From positions 12,543,884 to 12,607,883 of the forward strand of contig CM029650.1 of assembly GCA_017311315.1 (NCBI GenBank): DNA of 64,000 nt, read 5' to 3'. Shown here in pieces: positions 31,664 through 44,281 of this stretch. The first letter of the stretch is position 1, and every line of letters begins with the position of its first letter. The position numbers and the translations under genes were made by a program. Source of the DNA: Dendrocalamus latiflorus. Taxonomy: Eukaryota > Streptophyta > Magnoliopsida > Poales > Poaceae. The notes beneath the pieces were generated by a model. That model was not told the DNA's origin. It did not search any database and was given only the letters and a program-made list of their open reading frames with translations.

Positions 31664-32766
31664 TGCGGTATCAGATTCTAGGTTTACTCGGTGAGAACTT
31701 TTTTATCCGTAGTTAGTAGATTGGTTTTTCTTTCCTATAGTTCAGAAAAAAAAATTGCCCCACAAAAAGAGTTAATTTCCGCTGTCCAAACCCCGTTGTG
31801 CCTTTCAATCTGTTAGTTTTGGTTTGCTAAATTGAATTTGTGTCCGTCTTAGCATTGTCTAGTTGCTGGTCATATCTTTGTTCCATTAAAAATCCAAACA
31901 AAAAAAAATTCCCCACCCCAAACCCTAATTCCAATTCGGCTGATTTGTCCTTTCTCTGCAGCCACCACCAAAAACGCCATAACTTTTGATTCCGAGATTA
32001 TTTTTGAATGCGACTACCGCCATTAGATTCAAAACTTCATTGCCATCTATCTGTAAAATTTCACGTCATTCCAGAAAGGCAGTTAAGAGATATATGCGGT
32101 GAAAGTTGACCCAAGTTTCTGAATTGAATCTGCAACAGTCGGCACTTGTGAATTTTGTGCGAATTTTTCGGTCGGTTCCCAGAACTTGGCCCCAAAACAA
32201 AAGTTGTAGAAACAGCCGTCAGAAAAAACAGAAAAAAAGAATCATTGAAAAAAAGGCATCTGACAAAAAGTTACGGCCGAAATACCGACGTGCTGTCCAG
32301 TAAACAAAAATCCTCAGTTTTCATGTTTTGGGTCAACCATTGTGTTCTTCAATTCCAGATTGCATTCGATTGAATTATCTTGTCTTTACCACTCCCATAC
32401 ATTGCCATACACTTATTTTAGCCTTCGTTCATCCTTGGTTGATCAGCAATATAGGCTAAGTGCTAGATACAAACTATAATTCAATTCTGTGCAATTTCTG
32501 AAATTAATTGATTGTTTTTCCTTGCTACAAAATACATAACTGTCCAAGCTCCACCGACACCCGTTTGTGTACTCCCTTTCTCTTGGTTACGCTCATACAT
32601 TACCGGGTTGATATCGTTCGCTGTCACAATTGTCGATTTGCCGTCCTTGATTCACTTTGGAACGGTAAGCTTGTCTTGTTTTCAGGACAGTGGGTTGCAA
32701 GCATAGGGAGATCTTTTGTTTTACTAACCCGGATATAACCTCGTTTCTTGTTTGTGAGTCGTTCCA

Positions 32767-33768
32767 ATGTTAGGTCACAAGGAGGATCCACCTAATCTGG
32801 AGGCGCCGGTTACGTGGACCGAGTACACTCGGTTGCGCGAGATGCGACAAAAACAACGTCATAATGGTGACAATGGCGTGCACGATGAGCTCAGGGAAGT
32901 TCAGACTGGACTGAACACCCTCGGGGTGGAGGTCAAACAGTTGCGTACGACCATCAACAATAACTTTCAGGAGCTGCGTGCCATGTTCGCACACCACAAT
33001 CTACGTGGGGGTGCACCAGCTGATCACACAAGTGTGCACGGCCCTCCGGTCGTTCTGCACAATGAGACCGAGGAGGACATGAGGGTTTCAAAATCCTATT
33101 TCTACACTCCCCGTACAGCACCTACAGGAGTTAAAACCACATCTCCTTTCAATTCGTTTAAAACTAATCCATCTATTGGAAGTTTTACTCCAAGTGCACA
33201 TGCTGCCCCATTGCTACAAACAACACTTGAGATGCATCAAAACCCAAGTGAGAGTGAGAGCCACATAGCCAAAGGGAAAGAGAGTATTAAAAAGAGTGAG
33301 TTGTGTGATTCCACCATATATGAATTTGAGAGCATCCCAATTGAGAGTGTGAGAGAAACACCAAAAGAGAAGAAAGAGGTAGATGATGGACAAAGTGAGG
33401 TTGATTTTGAAACTAACACACTAATGTCTACTTCTAGTGTTGTTTCTCACATTATGCAGGTTGAAATTGAAGATGAGGAATTAAACAGTCAACAATCGGC
33501 ATCATTGGAAGTCAAAGATGAGGAGATAACCACGGTTGAAGATGACGTACTTGCTGTCCCGTTGTTACATCATGATGATTTAATACCTACAACACCTATA
33601 TCAACTGAGGAGAACAATAAAGGTAACAATATCGGCGCTGCAATTAATTGTGGAACAGTGAGTACTTGTGAGAACTCAAATGTGCGAATAAAAATTCCAT
33701 GTTCTGAAATTTCTTGGCTCAATTTACATAATATGGAATTGATTACTCATAAGGAAGTTCTTACTTGA
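32767..33768 (+). CDS. Family T gag-like ORF, unit 5 (333 aa)
   Basis: Same ORF as at 9579 but with Asn33 (CATAATGG), which it shares with units 6-8 and with the inverted copy at 6.6 kb. Confidence 0.6.
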   Translation: MLGHKEDPPNLEAPVTWTEYTRLREMRQKQRHNGDNGVHDELREVQTGLNTLGVEVKQLRTTINNNFQELRAMFAHHNLRGGAPADHTSVHGPPVVLHNETEEDMRVSKSYFYTPRTAPTGVKTTSPFNSFKTNPSIGSFTPSAHAAPLLQTTLEMHQNPSESESHIAKGKESIKKSELCDSTIYEFESIPIESVRETPKEKKEVDDGQSEVDFETNTLMSTSSVVSHIMQVEIEDEELNSQQSASLEVKDEEITTVEDDVLAVPLLHHDDLIPTTPISTEENNKGNNIGAAINCGTVSTCENSNVRIKIPCSEISWLNLHNMELITHKEVLT

Positions 33769-34540
33769 ATATCTCCTAGTGATTCTTTGTGCTATATCAT
33801 TTTGATGATCCTAGAGAGCTATCTAGTGTGATTGAGAAAGTTGCTGAAATTGCGTGTTTAAAATCACTAGTTAGTACCTATGCATATACATATAAGTTCA
33901 ATTTGATTGGAAATTATGGTATAGATGATAAGTTTTATGTTTACCGAATATGCATTACATGTGATAAGCTTGCCGAATTGAAATTACATATTTTGGATAA
34001 ACAAACTTTTGTGCCATATCATGATCACAATGAGATGAGTTTCAACAATAGTGCTTCATATTTTAAAAGATTTCTTAAGCCTACTTATTCATCCTTTAAT
34101 GTACAATCATGTACAAATAATTAGAGTAGCACAGTTGAAGCATGGAAGGAACTAAAGATTTTCTCCCCCATATTTGAACAACTTAATTTGGTTTGGCCCA
34201 TTAATGACTTGTCCATGTGCTTAGCAAAGTCGAGGACGATTTTTTCTCATGGGAGGGAGAATGATATGAAAGACAATATTGCAATGTATACATCTTATGG
34301 TTGTCGTTATATTAACTGGTTTGTGTGGAACAACGAGAATGACACAATAATTGATTCATACATATACCATGCGTATGTGTTTTTCTTTTTATCTACTACG
34401 CCTTCAGATGTTCTTGATATGCTAAGCAAAAGAAGTGTTGATGACAAATATATATACCATGCATATACGTTGTATTCTTTGCTTAGTACAATTTCAGGCT
34501 ACCAAAAGCCGAGGACGGCTTTTCTTGAAGAAGGGGAGGA
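33769..34540 (+). pseudogene. Broken second coding region of T, unit 5
   Basis: Same lesions as unit 1, with a private GAAATTGCGTG for GAAATTTCGTG. Last unit that keeps its PPT (34528-34540). Confidence 0.65.
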
Positions 34541-35483
34541 TGATGCGGATATGCACATGATTAATTTGAATATTATGATGAGTCCGGGGCCAAAGCAATG
34601 GAGAAGCACAAGGAGGTTTATCATATTTGCTACCAAGAACAAAAAGCTCAAAGCCCATGGGAATGGAAAGAAGAAAGCCAAGCAACCCATGCAGCTGATC
34701 AAGGAGGAAAGAAGCCCATGCAGTGGGAGAGCAAAAGGGGAGAAGGCCAAGGACTTAAACTACAAGTTTTGGATAATATTTTCAAGCCAAATTCGGACTT
34801 CCCACGTGCTCAACCCAATTCAAACTCGGATTCAACTCAGAATTCAATTCGGATTCGGTTCGGGACAGCCTGACAGGCAGTTACTAAAAAGGTCATAACT
34901 TTCACAAACGGAGTCCGATTCAGGTGTTCTTGTACTCGTTGGAAAGATAATTTCAATGGATACGCAATGGATCTGGTCCCACCTTCAAATTCGTCACGGA
35001 TAAAAAGTTATGACCGAAACAAATGACAGGTGAAAAATATAGTTTTCTTTTTGTGAGAGTTTGTATCCAAAACCATATAGGGTTGAGTTGTAATTGGTTT
35101 GGGGACCATATGGACGTCCCAAGGGGCTATATAAGCCTTGTATTGGCAGCCTTTAGAAGGGACCAACTTTACGCATAAGATTGAAACATAGCTATTGCTT
35201 GTTCTTTCAACACCAGAGTTCATGCGAGGACTTTGAGAGAGAATTAGGCGATCCATTGTTCGTTCTGCAATTCAAGGTCAAGCCGTCGTTCCATTGGGAA
35301 TTGGGGACTTGGCGTTCGTCGTTTGTGGTCTCGCGACGAACAATTATCCGGTGTGTTTTGGGCGTATTCCGAAGAGTTGAGGGTTCGTGCATTGGCGCGA
35401 GTGTTCAACTAGCGACATCGTCTACTTCGCATCAACTATCCACATTTCCTCACCGAGAAGATCGGGACCCCTTTCCCGTATCA
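34541..35483 (+). repeat. Array LTR 6 (943 bp)
   Basis: TGATGCGG...CCCGTATCA followed by the intact PBS TGGTATCAGA at 35486. It begins the right-hand subgroup (LTRs 6-8). Confidence 0.92.
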
Positions 35484-36131
35484 TGTGGTATCAGATTCTA
35501 GGTTTACTCGGTGAGAACTTCTTTACCCGTAGTTAGTAGATTGGTTTTTCTTTCCTATAGTTCAGAAAAAAAAATTGCCCCATAAAAAGAGTTAATTTCC
35601 GCTGTCCAAACCCCGTTGTGCCTTTCAATCTGTTAGTTTTGGTTTGCTAAATTGAATTTGTGTCCGTCTTAGCATTGTCTAGTTGCTGGTCATATCTTTG
35701 TTCCATTAAAAATCCAAACAAAAAAAAATTCCCCACCCCAAACCCTAATTCCAATTCGGCTGATTTGTCCTTTCTCTGCAGCCACCACCAAAAACGCCAT
35801 AACTTTTGATTCCGAGATTATTTTTGAATGCGACTACCGCCATTAGATTCAAAACTTCATTGCCATCTATCTGTAAAATTTCACGTCATTCCAGAAAGGC
35901 AGTTAAGAGATATATGCGGTGAAAGTTGACCCAAGTTTCTGAATTGAATCTGCAACAGTCGGCACTTGTGAATTTTGTGCGAATTTTTCGGTCGGTTCCC
36001 AGAACTTGGCCCCAAAACAAAAGTTGTAGAAACAGCCGTCAGAAAAAACAGAAAAAAAGAATCATTGAAAAAAAGGCATCTGACAAAAAGTTACGGCCGA
36101 AATACCGACGTGCTGTCCAGTAAACAAAAAT

Positions 36132-36231
36132 NNNNNNNNNNNNNNNNNNNNNNNNNNNNNNNNNNNNNNNNNNNNNNNNNNNNNNNNNNNNNNNNNNNNN
36201 NNNNNNNNNNNNNNNNNNNNNNNNNNNNNNN
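36132..36231. other. Assembly gap (100 N) inside unit 6
   Basis: Sequence left of the gap ends GTAAACAAAAAT. Sequence right of it restarts at CGGTCGGTTCCCAGAAC, which already occurs at about 35992 left of the gap. Unit coordinates therefore step back about 140 bp across the gap. The flanks are either unmerged overlapping contig ends or the borders of an unknown number of missing units. Confidence 0.97.
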
Positions 36232-36829
36232 CGGTCGGTTCCCAGAACTTGGCCCCAAAACAAAAGTTGTAGAAACAGCCGTCAGAAAAAACAGAAAAAA
36301 GAATCATTGAAAAAAAGGCATCTGACAAAAGTTACGGCCGAAATACCGACGTGCTGTCCAGTAAACAAAAATCCTCAGTTTTCATGTTTTGGGTCAACCA
36401 TTGTGTTCTTCAATTCCAGATTGCATTCGATTGAATTATCTTGTTTTTACCACTCCCATACATTGCCATACACTTATTTTTAGCCTTCGTTCATCCTTGG
36501 TTGATCAGCAATATAGGCTAAGTGCTAGATACAAACTATAATTCAATTCTGTGCAATTTCTGAAATTAATTGATTGTTTTTCCTTGCTACAAAATACATA
36601 ACTGTCCAAGCTCCACCGACACCCGTTTGTGTACTCCCCTTTCTCTTGGTTACGCTCATACATTACCAGGTTGATATCGTTCGCTGTCACAATTGTCGAT
36701 TTGCCGTCCTTGATTCACTTTGGAACGGTAAGCTTGTCTTGTTTTCAGGACAGTGGGTTGCAAGCATAGGGAGATCTTTTGTTTTACTAACCCGGATATA
36801 ACCTCGTTTCTTGTTTGTGAGTCGTTCCA

Positions 36830-37831
36830 ATGTTAGGTCACAAGGAGGATCCACCTAATCTGGAGGCGCCGGTTACGTGGACCGAGTACACTCGGTTGCG
36901 CGAGATGCGACAAAAACAACGTCATAATGGTGACAATGGCGTGCACGATGAGCTCAGGGAAGTTCAGACTGGACTGAACACCCTCGGGGTGGAGGTCAAA
37001 CAGTTGCGTACGACCATCAACAATAACTTTCAGGAGCTGCGTGCCATGTTCGCACACCACAATCTACGTGGGGGTGCACCAGCTGATCACACAAGTGTGC
37101 ACGGCCCTCCGGTCGTTCTGCACAATGAGACCGAGGAGGACATGAGGGTTTCAAAATCCTATTTCTACACTCCCCGTACAGCACCTACAGGAGTTAAAAC
37201 CACATCTCCTTTCAATTCGTTTAAAACTAATCCATCTATTGGAAGTTTTACTCCAAGTGCACATGCTGCCCCATTGCTACAAACAACACTTGAGATGCAT
37301 CAAAACCCAAGTGAGAGTGAGAGCCACATAGCCAAAGGGAAAGAGAGTATTAAAAAGAGTGAGTTGTGTGATTCCACCATATATGAATTTGAGAGCATCC
37401 CAATTGAGAGTGTGAGAGAAACACCAAAAGAGAAGAAAGAGGTAGATGATGGACAAAGTGAGGTTGATTTTGAAACTAACACACTAATGTCTACTTCTAG
37501 TGTTGTTTCTCACATTATGCAGGTTGAAATTGAAGATGAGGAATTAAACAGTCAACAATCGGCATCATTGGAAGTCAAAGATGAGGAGATAACCACGGTT
37601 GAAGATGACGTACTTGCTGTCCCGTTGTTACATCATGATGATTTAATACCTACAACACCTATATCAACTGAGGAGAACAATAAAGGTAACAATATCGGCG
37701 CTGCAATTAATTGTGGAACAGTGAGTACTTGTGAGAACTCAAATGTGCGAATAAAAATTCCATGTTCTGAAATTTCTTGGCTCAATTTACATAATATGGA
37801 ATTGATTACTCATAAGGAAGTTCTTACTTGA
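36830..37831 (+). CDS. Family T gag-like ORF, unit 6 (333 aa)
   Basis: Same ORF as at 9579 with Asn33. Its leader right of the gap has small indels not seen elsewhere, for example CTCCCCTTTCTC near 36636. Confidence 0.6.
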   Translation: MLGHKEDPPNLEAPVTWTEYTRLREMRQKQRHNGDNGVHDELREVQTGLNTLGVEVKQLRTTINNNFQELRAMFAHHNLRGGAPADHTSVHGPPVVLHNETEEDMRVSKSYFYTPRTAPTGVKTTSPFNSFKTNPSIGSFTPSAHAAPLLQTTLEMHQNPSESESHIAKGKESIKKSELCDSTIYEFESIPIESVRETPKEKKEVDDGQSEVDFETNTLMSTSSVVSHIMQVEIEDEELNSQQSASLEVKDEEITTVEDDVLAVPLLHHDDLIPTTPISTEENNKGNNIGAAINCGTVSTCENSNVRIKIPCSEISWLNLHNMELITHKEVLT

Positions 37832-38521
37832 ATATCTCCTAGTGATTCTTTGTGCTATATCATTTTGATGATCCTAGAGAGCTATCTAGTGTGATTGAGA
37901 AAGTTGCTGAAATTTCGTGTTTAAAATCACTAGTTAGTACCTATGCATATACATATAAGTTCAATTTGATTGGAAATTATGGTATAGATGATAAGTTTTA
38001 TGTTTACCGAATATGCATTACATGTGATAAGCTTGCCGAATTGAAATTACATATTTTGGATAAACAAACTTTTGTGCCATATCATGATCACAATGAGATG
38101 AGTTTCAACAATAGTGCTTCATATTTTAAAAGATTTCTTAAGCCTACTTATTCATCCTTTAATGTACAATCATGTACAAATAATTAGAGTAGCACAGTTG
38201 AAGCATGGAAGGAACTAAAGATTTTCTCCCCCATATTTGAACAACTTAATTTGGTTTGGCCCATTAATGACTTGTCCATGTGCTTAGCAAAGTCGAGGAC
38301 GATTTTTTCTCATGGGAGGGAGAATGATATGAAAGACAATATTGCAATGTATACATCTTATGGTTGTCGTTATATTAACTGGTTTGTGTGGAACAACGAG
38401 AATGACACAATAATTGATTCATACATATACCATGCGTATGTGTTTTTCTTTTTATCTACTACGCCTTCAGATGTTCTTGATATGCAAAGCAAAAGAAGTG
38501 TTGATGACAAATATATATACC
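37832..38521 (+). pseudogene. Broken second coding region of T, unit 6 (3' end deleted)
   Basis: Same lesions as unit 1. A 92-bp deletion joins CCATGCA here to the ATGCA at LTR position 11-15. It removes the YIYHAYTL/EEGEDD end, the PPT and the first ten LTR bases. Confidence 0.7.
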
Positions 38522-39453
38522 ATGCACATGATTAATTTGAATATTATGATGAGTCCGGGGCCAAAGCAATGGAGAAGCACAAGGAGGTTAATCATATTTG
38601 CTACCAAGAACAAAAAGCTCAAAGCCCATGGAATGGAAAGAAGAAAGCCAAGCAACCCATGCAGCTGATCAAGGAGGAAAGAAGCCCATGCAGTGGGAGA
38701 GCAAAAGGGGAGAAGGCCAAGGAGTTAAACTACAAGTTTTGGATAATATTTTCAAGCCAAATTCGGACTTCCCACGTGCTCAACCCAATTCAAACTCGGA
38801 TTCAACTCAGAATTCAATTCGGATTCGGTTCGGGACAGCCTGACAGGCAGTTACTAAAAAGGTCATAACTTTCACAAACGGAGTCCGATTCAGGTGTTCT
38901 TGTACTCGTTGGAAAGATAATTTCAATGGATACGCAATGGATCTGGTCCCACCTTCATATTCGTCACGGATAAAAAGTTATGACCGAAACAAATGACAGG
39001 TGAAAAATATAGTTTTCTTTTTGTGAGAGTTTGTATCCAAAACCATATAGGGTTGAGTTGTAATTGGTTTGGCGACCATATGGACGTCCCAAGGGGCTAT
39101 ATAAGCCTTGTATTGGCAGCCTTTAGAAGGGACCAACTTTACGCATAAGATTGAAACATAGCTATTGCTTGTTCTTTCAACACCAGAGTTCATGCGAGGA
39201 CTTTGAGAGAGAATTAGGCGATCCATTGTTCGTTCTGCAATTCAAGGTCAAGCCGTCGTTCCATTGGGAATTGGGGACTTGGCGTTCGTCGTTTGTGGTC
39301 TCGCGACGAATAATTATCCGGTGTGTTTTGGGCGTATTCCGAAGAGTTGAGGGTTCGTGCATTGGCGCGAGTGTTCAACTAGCGACATCGTCTACTTCGC
39401 ATCAACTATCCACATTTCCTCACCGAGAAGATCGGGACCCCTTTCCCGTATCA
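38522..39453 (+). repeat. Array LTR 7, lacking its first ten bases (932 bp)
   Basis: It starts ATGCACATG at LTR position 11 and ends CCCGTATCA; intact PBS at 39456. Private one-base loss in CCCATGGAATGG near 38630. Confidence 0.9.
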
Positions 39454-40554
39454 TGTGGTATCAGATTCTAGGTTTACTCGGTGAGAACTTCTTTACCCGT
39501 AGTTAGTAGATTGGTTTTTCTTTCCTATAGTTCAGAAAAAAAATTGCCCCATAAAAAGAGTTAATTTCCGCTGTCCAAACCCCGTTGTGCCTTTCAATCT
39601 GTTAGTTTTGGTTTGCTAAATTGAATTTGTGTCCGTCTTAGCATTGTCTAGTTGCTGGTCATATCTTTGTTCCATTAAAAATCCAAACAAAAAAAATTCC
39701 CCACCCCAAACCCTAATTCCAATTCGGCTGATTTGTCCTTTCTCTGCAGCCACCACCAAAAACGCCATAACTTTTGATTCCGAGATTATTTTTGAATGCG
39801 ACTACCGCCATTAGATTCAAAACTTCATTGCCATCTATCTGTAAAATTTCACGTCATTCCAGAAAGGCAGATAAGAGATATATGCGGTGAAAGTTGACCC
39901 AAGTTTCTGAATTGAATCTGCAGCAGTCGGCACTTGTGAATTTTGTGCGAATTTTTCGGTCGGTTCCCAGAACTTGGCCCCAAAACAAAAGTTGTAGAAA
40001 CAGCCGTCAGAAAAAACAGAAAAAAAGAATCATTGAAAAAAAGGCATCTGACAAAAAGTTACGGCCGAAATACCGACGTGCTGTCCAGTAAACAAAAATC
40101 CTCAGTTTTCATGTTTTGGGTCAACCATTGTGTTCTTCAATTCCAGATTGCATTCGATTGAATTATCTTGTTTTTACCACTCCCATACATTGCCATACAC
40201 TTATTTTAGCCTTCGTTCATCCTTGGTTGATCAGCAATATAGGCTAAGTGCTAGATACAAACTATAATTCAATTCTGTGCAATTTCTGAAATTAATTGAT
40301 TGTTTTTCCTTGCTACAAAATACATAACTGTCCAAGCTCCACCGACACCCGTTTGTGTACTCCCTTTCTCTTGGTTACGCTCATACATTACCGGGTTGAT
40401 ATCGTTCGCTGTCACAATTGTCGATTTGCCGTCCTTGATTCACTTTGGAACGGTAAGCTTGTCTTGTTTTCAGGACAGTGGGTTGCAAGCATAGGGAGAT
40501 CTTTTGTTTTACTAACCCGGATATAACCTCGTTTCTTGTTTGTGAGTCGTTCCA

Positions 40555-41556
40555 ATGTTAGGTCACAAGGAGGATCCACCTAATCTGGAGGCGCCGGTTA
40601 CGTGGACCGAGTACACTCGGTTGCGCGAGATGCGACAAAAACAACGTCATAATGGTGACAATGGCGTGCACGATGAGCTCAGGGAAGTTCAGACTGGACT
40701 GAACACCCTCGGGGTGGAGGTCAAACAGTTGCGTACGACCATCAACAATAACTTTCAGGAGCTGCGTGCCATGTTCGCACACCACAATCTACGTGGGGGT
40801 GCACCAGCTGATCACACAAGTGTGCACGGCCCTCCGGTCGTTCTGCACAATGAGACCGAGGAGGACATGAGGGTTTCAAAATCCTATTTCTACACTCCCC
40901 GTACAGCACCTACAGGAGTTAAAACCACATCTCCTTTCAATTCGTTTAAAACTAATCCATCTATTGGAAGTTTTACTCCAAGTGCACATGCTGCCTCATT
41001 GCTACAAACAACACTTGAGATGCATCAAAACCCAAGTGAGAGTGAGAGCCACATAGCCAAAGGGAAAGAGAGTATTAAAAAGAGTGAGTTGTGTGATTCC
41101 ACCATATATGAATTTGAGAGCATCCCAATTGAGAGTGTGAGAGAAACACCAAAAGAGAAGAAAGAGGTAGATGATGGACAAAGTGAGGTTGATTTTGAAA
41201 CTAACACACTAATGTCTACTTCTAGTGTTGTTTCTCACATTATGCAGGTTGAAATTGAAGATGAGGAATTAAACAGTCAACAATCGGCATCATTGGAAGT
41301 CAAAGATGAGGAGATAACCACGGTTGAAGATGACGTACTTGCTGTCCCGTTGTTACATCATGATGATTTAATACCTACAACACCTATATCAACTGAGGAG
41401 AACAATAAAGGTAACAATATCGGCGCTGCAATTAATTGTGGAACAGTGAGTACTTGTGAGAACTCAAATGTGCGAATAAAAATTCCATGTTCTGAAATTT
41501 CTTGGCTCAATTTACATAATATGGAATTGATTACTCATAAGGAAGTTCTTACTTGA
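40555..41556 (+). CDS. Family T gag-like ORF, unit 7 (333 aa)
   Basis: Same ORF as at 9579 with Asn33 and a private P148S (GCTGCCTCATTG). Confidence 0.6.
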   Translation: MLGHKEDPPNLEAPVTWTEYTRLREMRQKQRHNGDNGVHDELREVQTGLNTLGVEVKQLRTTINNNFQELRAMFAHHNLRGGAPADHTSVHGPPVVLHNETEEDMRVSKSYFYTPRTAPTGVKTTSPFNSFKTNPSIGSFTPSAHAASLLQTTLEMHQNPSESESHIAKGKESIKKSELCDSTIYEFESIPIESVRETPKEKKEVDDGQSEVDFETNTLMSTSSVVSHIMQVEIEDEELNSQQSASLEVKDEEITTVEDDVLAVPLLHHDDLIPTTPISTEENNKGNNIGAAINCGTVSTCENSNVRIKIPCSEISWLNLHNMELITHKEVLT

Positions 41557-42246
41557 ATATCTCCTAGTGATTCTTTGTGCTATATCATTTTGATGATCCT
41601 AGAGAGCTATCTAGTGTGATTGAGAAAGTTGCTGAAATTTCGTGTTTAAAATCACTAGTTAGTACCTATGCATATACATATAAGTTCAATTTGATTGGAA
41701 ATTATGGTATAGATGATAAGTTTTATGTTTACCGAATATGCATTACATGTGATAAGCTTGCCGAATTGAAATTACATATTTTGGATAAACAAACTTTTGT
41801 GCCATATCATGATCACAATGAGATGAGTTTCAACAATAGTGCTTCATATTTTAAAAGATTTCTTAAGCCTACTTATTCATCCTTTAATGTACAATCATGT
41901 ACAAATAATTAGAGTAGCACAGTTGAAGCATGGAAGGAACTAAAGATTTTCTCCCCCATATTTGAACAACTTAATTTGGTTTGGCCCATTAATGACTTGT
42001 CCATGTGCTTAGCAAAGTCGAGGACGATTTTTTCTCATGGGAGGGAGAATGATATGAAAGACAATATTGCAATGTATACATCTTATGGTTGTCGTTATAT
42101 TAACTGGTTTGTGTGGAACAACGAGAATGACACAATAATTGATTCATACATATACCATGCGTATGTGTTTTTCTTTTTATCTACTACGCCTTCAGATGTT
42201 CTTGATATGCAAAGCAAAAGAAGTGTTGATGACAAATATATATACC
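41557..42246 (+). pseudogene. Broken second coding region of T, unit 7 (3' end deleted)
   Basis: Carries exactly the same 92-bp deletion as unit 6, plus the shared change ATATGCAAAGC. Confidence 0.7.
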
Positions 42247-43179
42247 ATGCACATGATTAATTTGAATATTATGATGAGTCCGGGGCCAAAGCAATGGAGA
42301 AGCACAAGGAGGTTAATCATATTTGCTACCAAGAACAAAAAGCTCAAAGCCCATGGGAATGGAAAGAAGAAAGCCAAGCAACCCATGCAGCTGATCAAGG
42401 AGGAAAGAAGCCCATGCAGTGGGAGAGCAAAAGGGGAGAAGGCCAAGGAGTTAAACTACAAGTTTTGGATAATATTTTCAAGCCAAATTCGGACTTCCCA
42501 CGTGCTCAACCCAATTCAAACTCGGATTCAACTCAGAATTCAATTCGGATTCGGTTCGGGACAGCCTGACAGGCAGTTACTAAAAAGGTCATAACTTTCA
42601 CAAACGGAGTCCGATTCAGGTGTTCTTGTACTCGTTGGAAAGATAATTTCAATGGATACGCAATGGATCTGGTCCCACCTTCATATTCGTCACGGATAAA
42701 AAGTTATGACCGAAACAAATGACAGGTGAAAAATATAGTTTTCTTTTTGTGAGAGTTTGTATCCAAAACCATATAGGGTTGAGTTGTAATTGGTTTGGCG
42801 ACCATATAGACGTCCCAAGGGGCTATATAAGCCTTGTATTGGCAGCCTTTAGAAGGGACCAACTTTACGCATAAGATTGAAACATAGCTATTGCTTGTTC
42901 TTTCAACACCAGAGTTCATGCGAGGACTTTGAGAGAGAATTAGGCGATCCATTGTTCGTTCTGCAATTCAAGGTCAAGCCGTCGTTCCATTGGGAATTGG
43001 GGACTTGGCGTTCGTCGTTTGTGGTCTCGCGACGAACAATTATCCGGTGTGTTTTGGGCGTATTCCGAAGAGTTGAGGGTTCGTGCATTGGCGCGAGTGT
43101 TCAACTAGCGACATCGTCTACTTCGCATCAACTATCCACATTTCCTCACCGAGAAGATCGGGACCCCTTTCCCGTATCA
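42247..43179 (+). repeat. Array LTR 8, lacking its first ten bases (933 bp)
   Basis: Starts at LTR position 11, ends CCCGTATCA, intact PBS at 43182. It shares GGCGACCATA with LTR 7, where LTRs 1-6 have GGGGACCATA. Confidence 0.9.
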
Positions 43180-44281
43180 TGTGGTATCAGATTCTAGGTT
43201 TACTCGGTGAGAACTTCTTTACCCGTAGTTAGTAGATTGGTTTTTCTTTCCTATAGTTCAGAAAAAAAATTGCCCCATAAAAAGAGTTAATTTCCGCTGT
43301 CCAAACCCCGTTGTGCCTTTCAATCTGTTAGTTTTGGTTTGCTAAATTGAATTTGTGTCCGTCTTAGCATTGTCTAGTTGCTGGTCATATCTTTGTTCCA
43401 TTAAAAATCCAAACAAAAAAAAATTCCCCACCCCAAACCCTAATTCCAATTCGGCTGATTTGTCCTTTCTCTGCAGCCACCACCAAAAACGCCATAACTT
43501 TTGATTCCGAGATTATTTTTGAATGCGACTACCGCCATTAGATTCAAAACTTCATTGCCATCTATCTGTAAAATTTCACGTCATTCCAGAAAGGCAGATA
43601 AGAGATATATGCGGTGAAAGTTGACCCAAGTTTCTGAATTGAATCTGCAGCAGTCGGCACTTGTGAATTTTGTGCGAATTTTTCGGTCGGTTCCCAGAAC
43701 TTGGCCCCAAAACAAAAGTTGTAGAAACAGCCGTCAGAAAAAACAGAAAAAAAGAATCATTGAAAAAAAGGCATCTGACAAAAAGTTACGGCCGAAATAC
43801 CGACGTGCTGTCCAGTAAACAAAAATCCTCAGTTTTCATGTTTTGGGTCAACCATTGTGTTCTTCAATTCCAGATTGCATTCGATTGAATTATCTTGTTT
43901 TTACCACTCCCATACATTGCCATACACTTATTTTAGCCTTCGTTCATCCTTGGTTGATCAGCAATATAGGCTAAGTGCTAGATACAAACTATAATTCAAT
44001 TCTGTGCAATTTCTGAAATTAATTGATTGTTTTTCCTTGCTACAAAATACATAACTGTCCAAGCTCCACCGACACCCGTTTGTGTACTCCCTTTCTCTTG
44101 GTTACGCTCATACATTACCGGGTTGATATCGTTCGCTGTCACAATTGTCGATTTGCCGTCCTTGATTCACTTTGGAACGGTAAGCTTGTCTTGTTTTCAG
44201 GACAGTGGGTTGCAAGCATAGGGAGATCTTTTGTTTTACTAAGCCGGATATAACCTCGTTTCTTGTTTGTGAGTCGTTCCC

